Part shown: one piece after another, positions 45,667 to 58,995 of the stretch
Numbering within the stretch: position 1 is the stretch's first letter
Layout: each line of letters opens with the position of its first letter
The notes under the pieces: model-generated
Seen by the model: the letters and a program-made list of their open reading frames with translations, nothing else
What the model was told of the DNA's origin: nothing
Databases searched by the model: none
Position numbers and translations under genes: made by a program
Source: Albugo candida
Lineage: Eukaryota; Oomycota; Peronosporomycetes; Albuginales; Albuginaceae
NCBI GenBank assembly: GCA_905220665.1
Contig: CAJNAR010000175.1
Coordinates: 1 to 64,000, forward strand
Reading direction: 5' to 3'
DNA: 64,000 nt

Positions 45667-46764
45667 ATGGCTCGTTACAAACCCCGATTCCAGCTGCTGT
45701 GTCTATGGACACTCTGTCTGATGTCTTCCATCAAATGTCAGCAGATGGCTACATGCCTAGTGGTTACAGACGCGGAACTAGATGGTGTGTTTGCAATGGC
45801 GCTAATGTCAAAGGCGGAATTGTTCGAGAAAAGTTGTCGGGGCGAACTTCACATAGCTATTGCGATGCCAGATAACGTGAAGCTTGATTTTTTGAAAGAG
45901 GTTTTGAGGCATCGAAGCGTTAAAATTTACAAAGGCATGACATTCAAGGCAACGAAAAACCACCTGTTCATGCCTCGAACCGAAACAGACAAGTACAAAG
46001 ATACGGAAGCCAGCAAAGCTATTGAAGATTTATTGAACGGATCGAACGACATAAAAATTTTGGTCATTGGACCGGGCACGGACCTTGCACATGCCATTAA
46101 TAAATTTAGCGCTACAAAAAAAAAAGGAAAGCCGAATAATATAAAGGAAATTGTTTGGGCAGCTGGGCATGATCTAAATGACGAAGATGTTGCAATGTCT
46201 CGCAACTTATATCTGGACGTTCAAGCGGTAGAAGATATCCTTGCGCATGAATCGCTTCGAGGCAAGATTAAAATGGTGAGCCTAAATCATAAAAGCGCAT
46301 ATTATTCTGACATCACAACAGATAATTTTAAAGAACTCTACCAAACTTTACATAATTTTAACAAAGATCACCCGATGAAGTTTGTGGCCCAAATGTCAGC
46401 TATGTATGTTGATGACCGAGAGGAATCTACAAGTTCATTACAGCAACTAAAACATCAATTACGCGCCGGGAACATTGTGGCCGCTTTAGTGATGTTCCAT
46501 CCGAAGCTAATAAAAGCAAGTGAATCCTCATTGTGGGCTATGGAGAATGTTTCACCATCAAACGATGGTACTTTGAGTTGTTTGACTAATATGATCAAAG
46601 TTATGGCTACCAATGAAAATCCTAAAACCGAAGATCTGGAGATAGAAAAAAGCTTCAAACTCGAAACTATAACTGAAATCAATGAGGTCAACAACGCGGA
46701 GGGGTCATCAAATACCCTGTACTTCGAACAACTGGTTCTTCAACTGCTAAGTAATCAAAATTGA
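45667..46764 (+). CDS. Secreted nucleoside-hydrolase-like protein, probably inactive
   Basis: The frame is open from 45598, but the Met at 45667 is chosen because a signal peptide follows directly (RYKPRFQLLCLWTLCLMSS, cleavage near IKC). The mature part resembles inosine-uridine nucleoside hydrolases: VVTDAELDGVFAMAL (residues 32-46) at the place of DTDPGxDDAxAL, VIGPGTDLAHAI (about 133-144) for the GPLTNLA block, IVWAAG (162-167) for the MGG strand, and NLYLDVQAVEDI (180-191) for the FN..DPxAA segment. One Asp of the DD pair is Gly, and no late His-Asp ligand is evident, so calcium binding and catalysis are doubtful. The intact 365-residue frame and secretion suggest a host-facing role; this is inference. 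Its neighbours are decayed. Confidence 0.65.
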   Translation: MARYKPRFQLLCLWTLCLMSSIKCQQMATCLVVTDAELDGVFAMALMSKAELFEKSCRGELHIAIAMPDNVKLDFLKEVLRHRSVKIYKGMTFKATKNHLFMPRTETDKYKDTEASKAIEDLLNGSNDIKILVIGPGTDLAHAINKFSATKKKGKPNNIKEIVWAAGHDLNDEDVAMSRNLYLDVQAVEDILAHESLRGKIKMVSLNHKSAYYSDITTDNFKELYQTLHNFNKDHPMKFVAQMSAMYVDDREESTSSLQQLKHQLRAGNIVAALVMFHPKLIKASESSLWAMENVSPSNDGTLSCLTNMIKVMATNENPKTEDLEIEKSFKLETITEINEVNNAEGSSNTLYFEQLVLQLLSNQN

Positions 46765-49700
46765 GTTGATCTAGCACTGAGTAGCAAAAGCAATAACACA
46801 ACTGATTTCCAAACTACTTCTGAAAGCTGCGATGTCTTTTATTAAATACTTTGCATATCCTAAAGCCTAAGGGACGCGATTTAGCTGTTTGTCTCTAAGG
46901 ATGACAATAATCTGGCCTGATATCGCATACCATTCTTTCGAACAAGCAATTATAAACAATTGCCGGTTGTCTACCCTATGATCGGTTCGTACTTGAAATT
47001 TAAGCTGTCTGTCATCAAAACACACACAATTGTATTGTAAAATAGCCAATGCGGTATCAGTCTACTGGACTGATTCTATGAATTTGTGGCCATCATTTCT
47101 TAAGTATCACTCATTTTTCTCAGCCTGAAACACCTTTGGCTTCTGAGATCTATTCCTTCAGAATTCGCTCATCTCAGTTTGATATGAAACGTTTCAAGAA
47201 AAGCATACATCCCCTCCCTCTTCCGTTCAGCATCATATACACCAGATCACTCCATAACGTCAGATGGGCACATCACTTCCTCCGATCTCGTTGATGCCAG
47301 ATACATATTACATAGGACCTTGCAGTCTTACTTATAACGAAATAGTGCATGCGAAATAGGACTGTCGAATGATGTCGTCACTGGTATTAGTGAGAGCGGT
47401 TCCAAAGGGACCGTTTTCCATTGAAGGGACGGAAGTCCCTTTGGAGATAGAAAAGGTGAGAAATGAGTAATTGTCCCATCAATATTGGTTGGTTTCGCCG
47501 ACTGGTGGACTTTTAGTCATTGGGATGAAGATATGTGTGGTAAATGAAGAGGACGAGTCGGTGTCGTGTACAGTGGTTGTACATTTGAGAGAAAAGTGAT
47601 CCATTCAGTGGAAGCATTGTATGGAGTAGCGAGAGCAAAGAAGGGCTTTGGAGTGCGAAGGACGGCGTATCGCAAATTACTTTTTAGGGTAACCCGTTGC
47701 GGTGCTGTGATGAAGAGTTTACAAAGATGTGAAAAAATTTTAAGATCAGACTCACCCAAGAGGTGGATACTAGGACAGCTACAAAGTAAGCGAATAGCAC
47801 GCATACTCTGGTTCAAGTTTTATTGAGTAATTCATCCGTAGTCATGGCGATATTTCTCGAGTAAATATCTGCTCCACTCACAATTTTGGGGGGCAAAATC
47901 CAGCGAGGCTAACCCAGGCCGTACTAACGGCTGCAATGGTGAAACGCTTCTCGCGTTATGGCAAAGAAAGAAAACGTAGAATGTCGAATGGAATCGGATT
48001 TGCTTGAGATAAAGCAGCACTGGTTCCGACGGTTTCGCTGGTCGCGCATGAAGAAGTCGGGTAGAGACAATTTGCAAAGCATCTTGATTCAGTCCGCGTT
48101 GGTTGCGATCGATATCTCCAACAATAACAAATTGCAACAGCGACACAAATTCATCGCTCATCTGCTTTTCTGTCAGAATTGTCAAACTTCTAAAAGTCAT
48201 TTGCCTGGCCGATTACTTATGTTACAGTTTCATACGACTTCAAATTTGGCTTTTTTCGGTTGGCTCATCGAATTTGCGTTACAAAAAGCTGCGCACTGAG
48301 ATTCTTGCATCTATACTGGTGGTCCCACCCGTAAGTCTTTCAAAAGGTACTTGTCAGTGTTAGAGCAAGTCAGACGCAGCGGATGCCGAGATAATACTAT
48401 TGATCACGGCTTTTGGAATACATGGGCGAGGCCTTACAATCTATCGAATGTATTGACCTTGTGGTCCGATGTATTGGGAAGTTTGAATCTCATTTTAACA
48501 TTCGCTTTGAATGGATATGAAGCGGTACGAAAACGAATGGAAAGCTTATAGACGCAACCGTGCATTACACACGATCGAAACATTCTTTCCACGAAATATG
48601 TCCTGCTTTGATCCGTCAAGCTCACTCAACAAGCTGTTTTGTATCGAAAGCGGACTCCAGTCGACCATCGTCCACCAATTTCCGGTCTCAAGAGAAAATT
48701 GCGCAAGATAAATGGATTTGGCCAAGCTTTTCTTCGGATTAGAAATCAAATTTGCACCAAGAAGCGACAGTTCATTATTCTAGCTTCGATGCATAGCTCT
48801 CCGACATGAAGCACTGTATCGATTCGACACGAATGTGATTGAATGCTTCGGATTCCTGGATACGTATCAATCCTCACAAATAGCGTAATGAAGCGATGGA
48901 CGGAATTATGAATGCAATGGGAAAACTATTGCAAACGATTTCTATCAGGCTAAAGGAATTCCATCAGTCTATGGAATGAATCTCGAGCTGATGATTTGAA
49001 GGGCTTGACAGTCGTGTTTGGTATCTAATTAAACACTTGTCTTGCTCATTTGGCTCTACAGACTACGCACAAATTGGGGTAAAAATGGCTTGTCAGGTGC
49101 ACAAAAGCTATTGCGTTGTTTTGCCCTTGGAGACAAGATGTTGCCAGTACGAATGAAGCGGACGCACCTTTCACTGAGGACAGAAGCGGTTACAGCACAT
49201 TGCTGAAGTATGTCGTGATCGAGGGGATTATCGCAATGCGTTGCCAATTAACTGCATATCGTTGGACTGAACAGCACATCGCGTCAGACGATATGCGCCA
49301 ATACACTGAGAATCAACCAAAGGGAACTTTGCAAGTTTGTTGCTTTCACAGCTTTGAAGGTCCGATACAACGTTGTTTGCGTTCTGGAAACATACGCTTG
49401 CGAGAAATTGGAGATGATGTTTTCGCTCTATCACTAAGACCTCTGGACGTAGCCGCGATTCAAATAGACTCGGCTAACGTGTTAGGATCTCGAAATAGCT
49501 TTCTGAAACAAAGTCTGGCGACCATGCCGCTAAAATGACGCGCATCGATGATACCTTATGGTTGTGTGCGCATGTCAATGTCGATTTTTTTCAGGCCCAA
49601 CGATACTGAAAGTTGCCGCCATCACGGAAGCAGAGGCTATCAAGAGAGCGATCCTTTATGGCCATAATGGCTTTCTCGTATATTTTTTTATATACCATGT

Positions 49701-52067
49701 GTTCACTTTTAGCGACTATAAGGCTGGATACTATGCACACAATTCGTAGCTACGGCAATCAATTTGACGTAGAATGCACTATCAAATTCCGATTTCATGA
49801 AGAGGCCTACCCTTTTGGATTGATCGACCTTCAGTCAATTTGGGACGCAAAAGCCTTTCAAATTCATTGGAGTATCTGCAATACCGCAGCCAGACTGTTG
49901 CGCGTCAATTGGCTTTCCACCAGATCCCATCGATCAACAAATTCTCCACGCCGACTTCTGCTTCGACATTCCGCTCACGAAGTCGCTTGTCATGTATCCA
50001 CACATCAATGCATCTTCCAAGTGATTGTCCACTCCGCAGGCAAAACGTACATATGTTTCACACAGATCGGGGCTTACCCTGGATCCTCTTAGACTATGAA
50101 CCGAAATTACTGGACCTTGTAGAAGCTTTAGTTGTCAAAATCGATGGGAGCACTCTTGATCCTGGTCGTTTGGTTCTTTACTCGACCATTTTGCTAGAAT
50201 TTTATGATTGCGACTTTGAAGTACGTCAAAAATGGCACCCATATTGGCGATGGAACATCACTAGTCTGAAAAGACTTATCTGATCATTGGTTGTGAAGAA
50301 TTGATCACATCACACAGCTGAGTCTCATAGCACTCCAACAAATAGGTCGTTTTGATTTTTTGGCTAAAAACAACGAGGAGCGCAGGAGCAATGTGTTATC
50401 GTATCTGACTTCTAAGGGAATGGCCGATGTGGATCCTGTAGCAAATCCTGTAAGACGAGGCGCGATGTGCTCATTCCTTGAAATTGGGAACATCAGAAGT
50501 GACTATCAATCTCCATTCGTGTCTATTGACTGTCTTGCGAGTGTCTCATAGTGCGGTTGTACGCTTTATCCGTATTACGCACTCAGCTGTACGTTATATA
50601 GATGATCATGCCTGCGCCTCTTGTCGTTGCGTTATAAAACGTTCAGGAATCACAGCGATGGACTTCCTTTTTCCAAGAAACTCCATCCAGCCTGTCGAGC
50701 CTCACACGCTACTCACTAGCGACTTTGTCGAGCAGTATGACTGTAAAGATCATAAAATCACTGCCTGGCCTCACGATAATCCCTCGTGAGCCAGGCATTT
50801 TCTTATGGATGTACGATTGTTCAGTATTTGTTTCTCTGCTCGATGTTATGGGAATGTAGTCAGATCTCTACTCTTTCGTATTCTTAACATCGATCGAAGA
50901 GCGTAATGTAACACCAGTCCTCCTCGGTTGCCAAGACGGGACCATGTATTTCTGAAAGACGAACGAGCTAGCGCACACGCCATGCCAGTATCTCGAAGAA
51001 GGCTGAGGTGCATACTATGTACACGCGTAATGACGGGTCAAATCAGTTTAATTCTTCAGATCACACGTACAAATCAACGCACAAGCACTCTCGCCCGATG
51101 AAAAACACGCTCCATTTGGAGCGGCTCAACTCAAATTGGTCGTCGTTAACATTTCCTTGCAGTATAAGAATTCGCAGCAAAGCATACGATATCAGTTATA
51201 CTATAAACTGTCAATTCCACTAAATAATATTACGAATATCTGATAATTCAAAATTACGCCGCCGATTTGGCCACCTTTTTTTGCCTTGACGCACTGGGAA
51301 AGAATGCTTCGTACCACTTTGAGTCCTATCAGCTCTTCTGAAGTAAATTCCTGATCAAGCGTAATCCCTACCGCTTCTTCACGTCCCTCATAAGATGGGT
51401 ATCACATCGACTCCTCGAGATGGTGCCGATAGAAGCAGTGTATCTACTATAAATAACCGTAGCTTTGTTTCCTCATCCTCTCCTTTATCTTCCAGAGCGG
51501 CAGGATGCAGACGTAGCAGCACATTCAGCGCCGGGAATCGAGCTTCTTCCATCTCCACAAGTAATGGTGTACGAGAAGACCCTCAGCTCAAGGATTTCTG
51601 AACGCAAGCATTCATCGCTTATTGGAATTTTTGAGTGCAAAACAATACGATGCGAAACCAGAAAACATGAGCAGCAGCTTTGGATAAAATCTTTGAAGAA
51701 ATTTAAAGAATATTGGCTACAGTTTATCAGATAAGCAAGGGACTTATAATTGGGTTCTAGTAAACTGCGGTATTACTGTGTTTCCGGTGTAGAAGCTCCT
51801 TTTACTATTTATTCATGCTTTTAGCGTTGCTGTTATCTTTTGGGTGTGACGATTGATACAGACGTTTTGACTAATGCCCCAGACAAAATATCTCTTATCG
51901 GCTAATTTGTGTAAACTAATATAAATTTATCGATCTATTACTGGGTCTACGTAAGATAGATACATAATACCTTACTCGTTTCCACGTTTTCGCCTTCTTT
52001 CGCTTCCCTCCCTACCACGCAGCACCATACAACGAGTTGCGCAATAATAACGACTTTCAAGCAAACA
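46765..52067. other. Long stretch of decayed, unidentified coding remnants
   Basis: No complete gene. Plus-strand frames that look like real protein but lie out of phase include 47566-47826 (basic, RAKKGFGVRRTAYRKLLF), 48351-48551, 49116-49538 (140 codons), 49613-50092 with FDVECTIKFRFHEEAYPFGL, 49840-50283 with LLDYEPKLLDLVEALVVKID, 50478-50789, and 51465-51734 (basic helix at the end). They may be one or more large genes destroyed by indels. Antisense frames of similar length exist, so coding strand is not certain throughout. No motif was recognised and no repeats were seen. Confidence 0.4.
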
Positions 52068-53954
52068 ATGGATTCAAACTACAGGAAAGAATATGATGTC
52101 ATTGTTCAGAATAAATTGCTGCAGCCACCAACCGGACTTGTCAGAGTTGAATATAGTTTTCGCAGAGCGGTGAAAAAGGCATTAGATGAATTCGCTGCCA
52201 CCCAAGGCTATGAGATAGTGACAAAATCATCCTACAAGAAGCACAACGGGCACTATACGGTCAATTACAAATGTGACCGAGGAGGGTCTTACCGCAATCG
52301 GCTTGGTCTAAAGGAAGAGGCTAGAACACGAGAGACCTCGACAGTACTCTCCAGTTGTCCATTCCGCTTGAAAGCTATACAGGATGAACTGCACTGGACT
52401 TTCCACGTGGTTGAAGAGGATCATAATCATATGCCATCCAACTCTACAAGCGCCCATCCTGTTCACCTCAGACTCGAAACAGAAATAAAAAAGACAATAA
52501 TTGGATTTTATGATGCTGGGTCCCAACGAGAAACATTCAAACATGTTTGCGTAATGATCATGGACTTGTGTTGCCTAAAACAAAACTGAAAAACGTCGGC
52601 CAAGCCCCTCATCTCATAACTTTAGATGGGCGTACACCGATGGATGCCCTTGTACAGAAATTTTGCAGATTGTGAATTGATGTTGAAACAATAGTGACCT
52701 ATACTTTGCCCATCCAAGATCTACCGAGATGGCTCGGAGCCTCAATGACATTTTTCTGGTGGATGCCACATAAAAGACAAATTATTTGAAGCTTCCGTTG
52801 TTGCATCTCGTTGGGTGCTCGTCGAAGTATAGAACTATTCCGTCGCATTTGTTTTCATGACGAACGAGAGTCAATCCTCATACTCTTCAGCAATAAAATT
52901 CTTTCGATCGATCTTTAGGAACGGATTTCTCCCGATATTTCATGTCGTTGATCACAAGCTGGTGCTGATTTCAGGAATTCAAGAACACTTCCTTGCTTCC
53001 CAAATTTTGTTAGGTGTATGGTATATTGAGAAAAACATAGTGAAAAGATGCAAAGCATCAATTCCTAAAGAAGAAGAATCGGTAGCCTTCATATAGGATT
53101 AAAGGGCAATCATGTACACACAAACAGAAGGCTCCTTCCACGAAGTATGGCAACGTTCCAAATTGCTTGCAGACAGTGCAATCATCAAATATATTGTCGA
53201 AGCATGGATTCCCTACAAAGAAATTTTTGTTGCTGCTTGGACTGACCGTAGAACGCATCTCGGTCATACTGGAACCTCGCGCGGTGAAAGCGCTCACCAC
53301 ATGCTCAAGCAATACATGAAAACTAGCATTGAACAACCTTCTTTCGTGCTGCGAAACATTATACCCAGCTATCGGAAGTAATCTTGCAGAGCACGACGTG
53401 TCCCGCCAGCGTCAACAAATAAGAATATGCAACTATGCACAGCCAACGCATCAAGGAATGCTTTTTTGGGATATCAACCAGCCACAAAAAAAAACGACGA
53501 AGTCGTATGCTCTGGAGTATTTCCCACAGTCTGGGGTCTTCCCTGTCAGCACAAACTGCGTCAACACCTGCGTCAAAAACAAAACTTGCAAATGAGCGAC
53601 ATCCATCCGCATTGGCACTTGGCTAAGGCTCACCTACTAAGTCCTCTTCTATTGCGGCCGGCAAAAAGTCTCCCGATGTTACTTGAACGAGTGGCCACCT
53701 GCTTGGGGGCCTTGCCAGACCATCAGAAAGCTAAGGCACTCGACGAACTTCAGACACTTTCGCAACGAATTCCAAAAACTGTGCAAGAGCCAGTACATGC
53801 GCGTCCCAAAGAAAGGCCGCGCCAACAAAATGGATCGACGCGACGCAATTTATCTGGTTTTGAATATGTGGAACCCAAGAAAAACGTTTATGCAGAGCTT
53901 GTGGGGAAGCAGGGCACCGCTCGGACTCTAAGAAGCAAGAAAAACATCAAATAA
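52068..53954 (+). mobile_element. Broken MULE transposase with FAR1 and SWIM domains
   Basis: ATG 52068 opens a FAR1-type DNA-binding domain (YKCDRGGSYRNRL, SSCPFRLKA, then HVVEEDHNH as the closing His pair). After a stop at 52587 the Mutator-type core survives in pieces: a DATYKTN-like strand (about 52765), PIFHVVDHKLVLISGI (about 52940) and GVWYIEKNIVKRC (about 53020), where the usual CxWH is altered. WTDRRTHLGHTGTSRGESAH follows at about 53240. A SWIM-type zinc finger, VWGLPCQHKLRQHL, lies at about 53530 and a basic tail ends at 53954. At least three frame changes make it non-autonomous. Terminal inverted repeats were not found by eye. Confidence 0.75.
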
Positions 53955-54001
53955 GAAATTCTATTATGAGTCTTAGGTAGACGCAGTGATATAGGCATCC
54001 T

Positions 54002-54126
54002 ATCGATGAATCATATTGCTTTACACAAATTAGCCAATCAGACATGTTTTGTCTGTGGGAATAGTGAAATCGATCGATGAATCACACAAATAAGCCGTTC
54101 AGAGATGTTCTGTCTGTGGCATTAGT
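54002..54126. repeat. Imperfect tandem repeat between the MULE and the Ty3 element
   Basis: Two copies, 54002-54065 and 54073-54126, each begin ATCGATGAATCA and end TGTCTGTGG...ATAGT or ATTAGT, with a short deletion in the second. They follow the MULE remnant by about 50 bases and might be sub-terminal repeats of it. Confidence 0.65.
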
Positions 54127-54327
54127 CAAAGATAAGGCATCTCTGATTATATTGAGAGCTTTTCTGAAGTTGGCTATACTAGCAGATATAAAAGCATCAG
54201 ATCGATCTGTCTGTGCTTCTTTACAAAGCACTGGGTGCGGCCTAGATGAATAGAGTAAAATGGATGAACCGGATACCGTGCAGAATGAGAAAGAGGGCGG
54301 GAATCAGAATCAGAAAGCTTGATTAAG

Positions 54328-54476
54328 TGATGTGTGTTATGCGTATCTTTTATCGTATCTAACGTAACTAGCCGATAACAAATCTTGATAGGCGCACTTA
54401 ACATTGTTCGAAGAATAGGTCAGAGCAGACCCCAAGCAATAGTAGAAGCGGATCTGCTAGAAGCACAGAGGTATCA
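54328..54476 (+). repeat. 5' LTR
   Basis: Begins TGATGTGTGTTATGCG and ends GAGGTATCA. It aligns along its length with 59176-59325 and with the solo LTR at 22491, whose target-site duplication defines the ends. It contains the family's conserved GGTCAGAGCAGACCCC. No textbook tRNA primer site follows. Confidence 0.85.
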
Positions 54477-54535
54477 AAATTAACTTTATTTAAATACTTT
54501 AGTGCGAGTTGTTGAAGGTTCAGAAATAGCCTTTA

Positions 54536-55479
54536 CAGTTGAAGCTCAAGCAATGGTTCAAGTTGACGAAATGAGCACCAACGAAGACATGTATGCAGAG
54601 CTGGATCGGATAGCATCCGACTCCGAAGGAAGAAGACAAACATCGCATTTCGAAAGTTAGATCCATCTGGACCCTTCATCGGAGAGCTAACGGAAGAGCG
54701 AGTTCGACGGATGACGGGGGACTGTGAAATGACGGATGTTTCCGAAGAAGACCGAATTGCCAACGCGCCACAACTCCCCAGACACCCGATGTACAAAGGA
54801 GAGACGTCGACAGACAAAAGGGAGCTTGTGAAGAAGTATCAGGATTATTACAACACGCTGCTAGCGTACGAAACTTGCCAGAATAAAGCAAGATTGGATA
54901 AATTACTTTCGGGAAGCAGGAGAGCCGGATCACGTAGACTTGGCAAAGATTGATGCAGAAATGCGCAAGCTAAAGATGGATTTTACTCTGACCGATGCAA
55001 GCTCACGAATTTTTCGTCTAAGAAACCAGATGTATCGGATATTGGATCAGCACGGTCTGCAGGAGTATGTGAAACATGTGGATGCGCTGAAGCCGCCAAC
55101 TTTCAGACGAAAATTCGTGGTAAAGTTGGGAATGGACGTTCACAAGACCAAGAAGAAGAATCCCGTAGTCTTTTGCAAATGGTGCCAAGATTCATTGAAG
55201 AGCTTTATGGAGTGGAACCAGTATGAACATTTAACCAGCATGTCACACAGAGTTGAGGTTAAAGAAGCTAAGACGACCAAGTTGGTACAACGCAAGAATT
55301 ATCAGAAAAGTAAGGACGAGAATTCTCTGCGAACGGGTTCAAACAGGAAACAGCGTTTAAAGTGTTTAAAGTGCGATAGTACGGAATATTCCGTTCGAAA
55401 CTGTCCTTCATGTGCACCAGGAGAGGCTGACAGATTGCTGAAATATAGGAGATTTGAATTGGAAAGGAAAGGAAAGTGA
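54536..55479 (+). pseudogene. Ty3 gag remnant
   Basis: Frame-broken gag: an N-terminal acidic part (54536-54660, then 54711-54953), then 54940-55479 with a helical middle. Its C-terminal zinc knuckle CLKCDSTEYSVRNC keeps the CX2CX4..X4C spacing but has Tyr where the usual His sits. A second CxxC (VFCKWC) lies at about 55170. Gag would form the intracellular particle. At least two frame changes interrupt it. It overlaps the protease frame by four bases at 55476. Confidence 0.7.
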
Positions 55480-58400
55480 AAAAAGCAGTTGCACGCTGTA
55501 GCAGTGGAGAGGTGATGACTACGGTGGATGGCATCGAAAATGTCAATACTCTATTGGATTCAGGATCGGATTGTCGGATGATATCCGTTGGCCTCATGAA
55601 AGTGCTTTCGGCTTCGAAACATGTACCGATAAAAGACTTAAAAGTGCCGTTGAAGAAAGCCACCGTGGAGAAGACGCCATTATGGGTAAAACGAAGTGTG
55701 CTCGTAGCCTGTGTGGATTTCTTTACATATGGGGGCCACTCGTATGGCGAGATTTGGAAGTCATGGTAAATGAAGAAGATGAATCACTCTCGTTACTCAT
55801 GGATAGAAATTTGATGGAGACGATGGCGTATTCGGTGAAGGTGATTTTGCAAGGAGCAAGAGAAAAACAAACAGTGTGGGAAGCGTCCGTTGATGAAACA
55901 CAAGAGTTACAGACTCCGGTTTGTAAGTCGTTGCAAAGCTGCGATAAAAAGCTGTATGAAGACCTAAATGATACTGTCGACGAAGTAGAACCGTGTCTTT
56001 TCACTCCAGAATTGACGTGTAGCGAAACTCAGCGAGAAACGGTTAATGCCATATTGGAGGAAAAGATGACAGAGGTGCAAGAAGCAGGTGCCATAGTGAG
56101 GTCTGGAGACCGTCTAAAGGCACTTTTTATCAAGTATGGGGATATATTTCGAATCGAATTTGCTGCAGACCCTCTTGTGACAGTTGCACCACTGCATGTC
56201 ATTCTAAACGAGGGATCCATACCATTCATGGTGTAGTCGAGGCGTTATCCACCACTTTATAGAGACTACATGGATGAACATCTCGCGGACCTGATGAAGC
56301 ACAATTTGATACATCGTAATCCAGTTTTCAAGATGGGGAAGTGCCCCGCGTATTGTAGTGAAGAAGGAAGTCGGATCTTACCGTATGATTGTAGATATAC
56401 GGTCAATAAATGAAGTGACGGTTCCGGTGGCATGTCCCATGCCGTACCTCGAAGTAGTGTTGGTGAATTTGGAGGGATCAAGATGCTATTTTTCTTTGGA
56501 TAATTTTTTTATTGTACTGGAAACCACCGTTACATCCGAGTAGCCGAGATTATTTTACTGTGGTGACGCCGAATGGTTTGTTCACGAAAAATCGAATTAT
56601 CGTGGGATCGACCGATGCAGTTGCTTATGCACAACAGGTAGCCGAACAAGTCATGAAGCAAGTTGTAGGAAAAGGCGTAAAGATCTGGCTTGATGATGTC
56701 TTGAGATATGCGGAGAATGAGAAGCAATTGCTGGATACACTTGAGGTGGTCTGCAAAGATGCCAAGACTTTGAAGTTGAACTAATCCAAAGAAATGCACT
56801 TTTTTTCGTATTTAACTGTGTGGTCTGGAAAGAAGATTTCAAGCGAGGGCATAAGTCGTTGCGCGAGTTGGGTTCAAGGCCTGTGTGAGCTTGCACCTCC
56901 AGAAACCGCGGCCGAACTTCAACAGTTTTTATGTGCCGTATACTAGATGCGAAACAAGATTCCAATTCACACGACACTTGTAAAATATCTACAGGACGTT
57001 CTATAACATGCTACAAAGTCTGCAGAAAGCAGAAAGAAAACGAATCTCATGACCGTGTTTTTACGCCACCATGGATGGAGTTCCAAGTAGGATGCATGTC
57101 TACAAAAGATTAGAGGAGTTTTGTCTGAAATGGTACCTATGGCGCATCCGAAAGATGCCTGGGACGTATTTATGTATACAGATGCATCTCAAGATCATTT
57201 GGGGCTATCATTACACAAGTAGCACCGGGGGAAATATCAAACCCACAGTGGAACAAGATCATTTCCCGTTTCCCGCTCGCTTTTATAAGCGGATCCTTCG
57301 AAGGATCCATGTTGAAGTGGGCAAAGATTGAGAAAGAAGCGTTTGCGATAGTGGAGACATGCAAGCGGATGGAATGCTTGTTGCTGCGACAATAAGGGAT
57401 ACCATATATTCAACCGACCATCGAAATCAGAAGTTCATGTTCGACCCTAGGGGTATCCATAATGCGATAGCTCGATACAGAGCCGACAAACGCCAACGAT
57501 GGTCGATGGTGTTACAAATGTTTCGCTATACTGCGGAGCACGTGGACGGAAGCGAAAATGTATGGGGTTGATTTGTTATCACGGTGAAGCTGACCTAATT
57601 ATAACAAAGAACGCGTGTCAGGTAGGTGCTGTGCTTTATCAATTGTCACGAATGTGTCGCCTCTAGAAAAAACGGATTTTGAATGGCCGTCATTGGAGGA
57701 GACCAGGGCAATCCAAGACAAAGCACTTGTGGGGCAAGCGGTCACCAACTACACCAAGGATGCAGTAAAGTTAGTTTGGGTAGATGCACAGGAACGTACA
57801 TGGATACCAGATCATGCCGTAGATCTACAGCAACGGTTATGTGTCATTGCTCATGCGGGTGTAGCAGGTCATCGTTGGAATTGGCACAATTTGTGACATT
57901 CTGGCGGCACATGTGGTATGGAAAAGCATGAGAGACGACGTGCTCAAGTTTGTCAATAAAGTTTTACACTTTTTGGTGGTTCAGGAGGAGAGGTGTCCAC
58001 GCCCGTACGGCGAAACACTACGTGCAACACAACCGAATGAGATTATACATTTTGACTATCTATCGATCCCAAAAGGTTTGAATGGTTTGCGTTACGTCCT
58101 TGTGCTGAAGGATGGGAGGAGTGTGCTCTGTGAATTTATCCCGACAACCGTTGCCAACACGGCAGTTACCTTCAACGCTTTAACGGATTGGTCGAAGCGT
58201 TACGGTGTGGTCGCGTTCTGGGTATCCGATCAAGGATCACATTTCAAAAAGGAAATGATGGATACGTTACGTAAGCTGCTTGGTGCGCAGCACCATTTCG
58301 TTACTGCATACGGTCCATGGGCAAATGGATACGTAGAGGTGCTGAACAGGCAGTTGCTGAAGGCAATGTGGTCACTTTTAAGCGAGAAGCGACAACTGAC

Positions 58401-58995
58401 TGGACAATGACCGCAGGTATTGTCGCTGTGTCAGTCGAGCATGAACCAACTACCGTCGAGTCGACTTGGTGGTGTTACCCCACTGACGGCGTTTAATGCG
58501 CTCCCTCCACGAGATCCCATCAGTATCTCTATCATCCAGCTGGACTGGCAAGGATGTCCTGATTTACAGAGCATGCGATCAATGCGAAACAAAAAAACAC
58601 ATGTATGATCTTCAGCAAACACTTGACGCTATGCAGAAACAAGTGTCCGATACGGCGCGAAAAAAAAGAACGAAGCGGCACGACGACGACACGAACAGAA
58701 ATGTGGCGTGCAGACCGTAAATTTCGAAATCGGTGATTTTGTCTTATCTGAAAATATCAGTCGATGCGAAAACAAGTTGATTCTACATTGGAAAGGTCCT
58801 TACCGGGTGGTGGCTACGATTAATGGATGGACTTATGATGTACAAGAACTTGTCGCCCCGTTTGCCATCATCACGCGGCACATCACGCGTTTGAAATTTT
58901 TCACGGAAAAATATTGCGTGGGCACCCAAGATTTACGGGAATATGCAACGTATGCAAATGGTGGGCATATGGTCCAGCGTTCTTTGGACTGCTAA
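55476..58995 (+). pseudogene. Ty3 pol remnant: PR, RT, RNase H, IN
   Basis: Protease: LLDSGSDCRMIS (about 55553), with the DSG active-site motif. RT: RYPPLYRDYMDEHLADLMK (about 56245), VGSYRMIVDIRSINEV (about 56370), MPYLEVVLVNLEGSRCYFSL (about 56435), then WLDDVL (about 56690) where YxDD is expected. RNase H: FMYTDASQDHLGL (about 57170). Integrase: an HFDYL Asp (about 58048), VSDQGSHF (about 58225) and the Glu of ANGYVEVLNRQLLK (about 58325). The 3' part NKLILHWKGPYRVV and HITRLKFF (58770-58900) is the usual integrase C-terminal GPF/Y-like region. Many stops and frame changes mean no polyprotein can be made. Confidence 0.8.
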
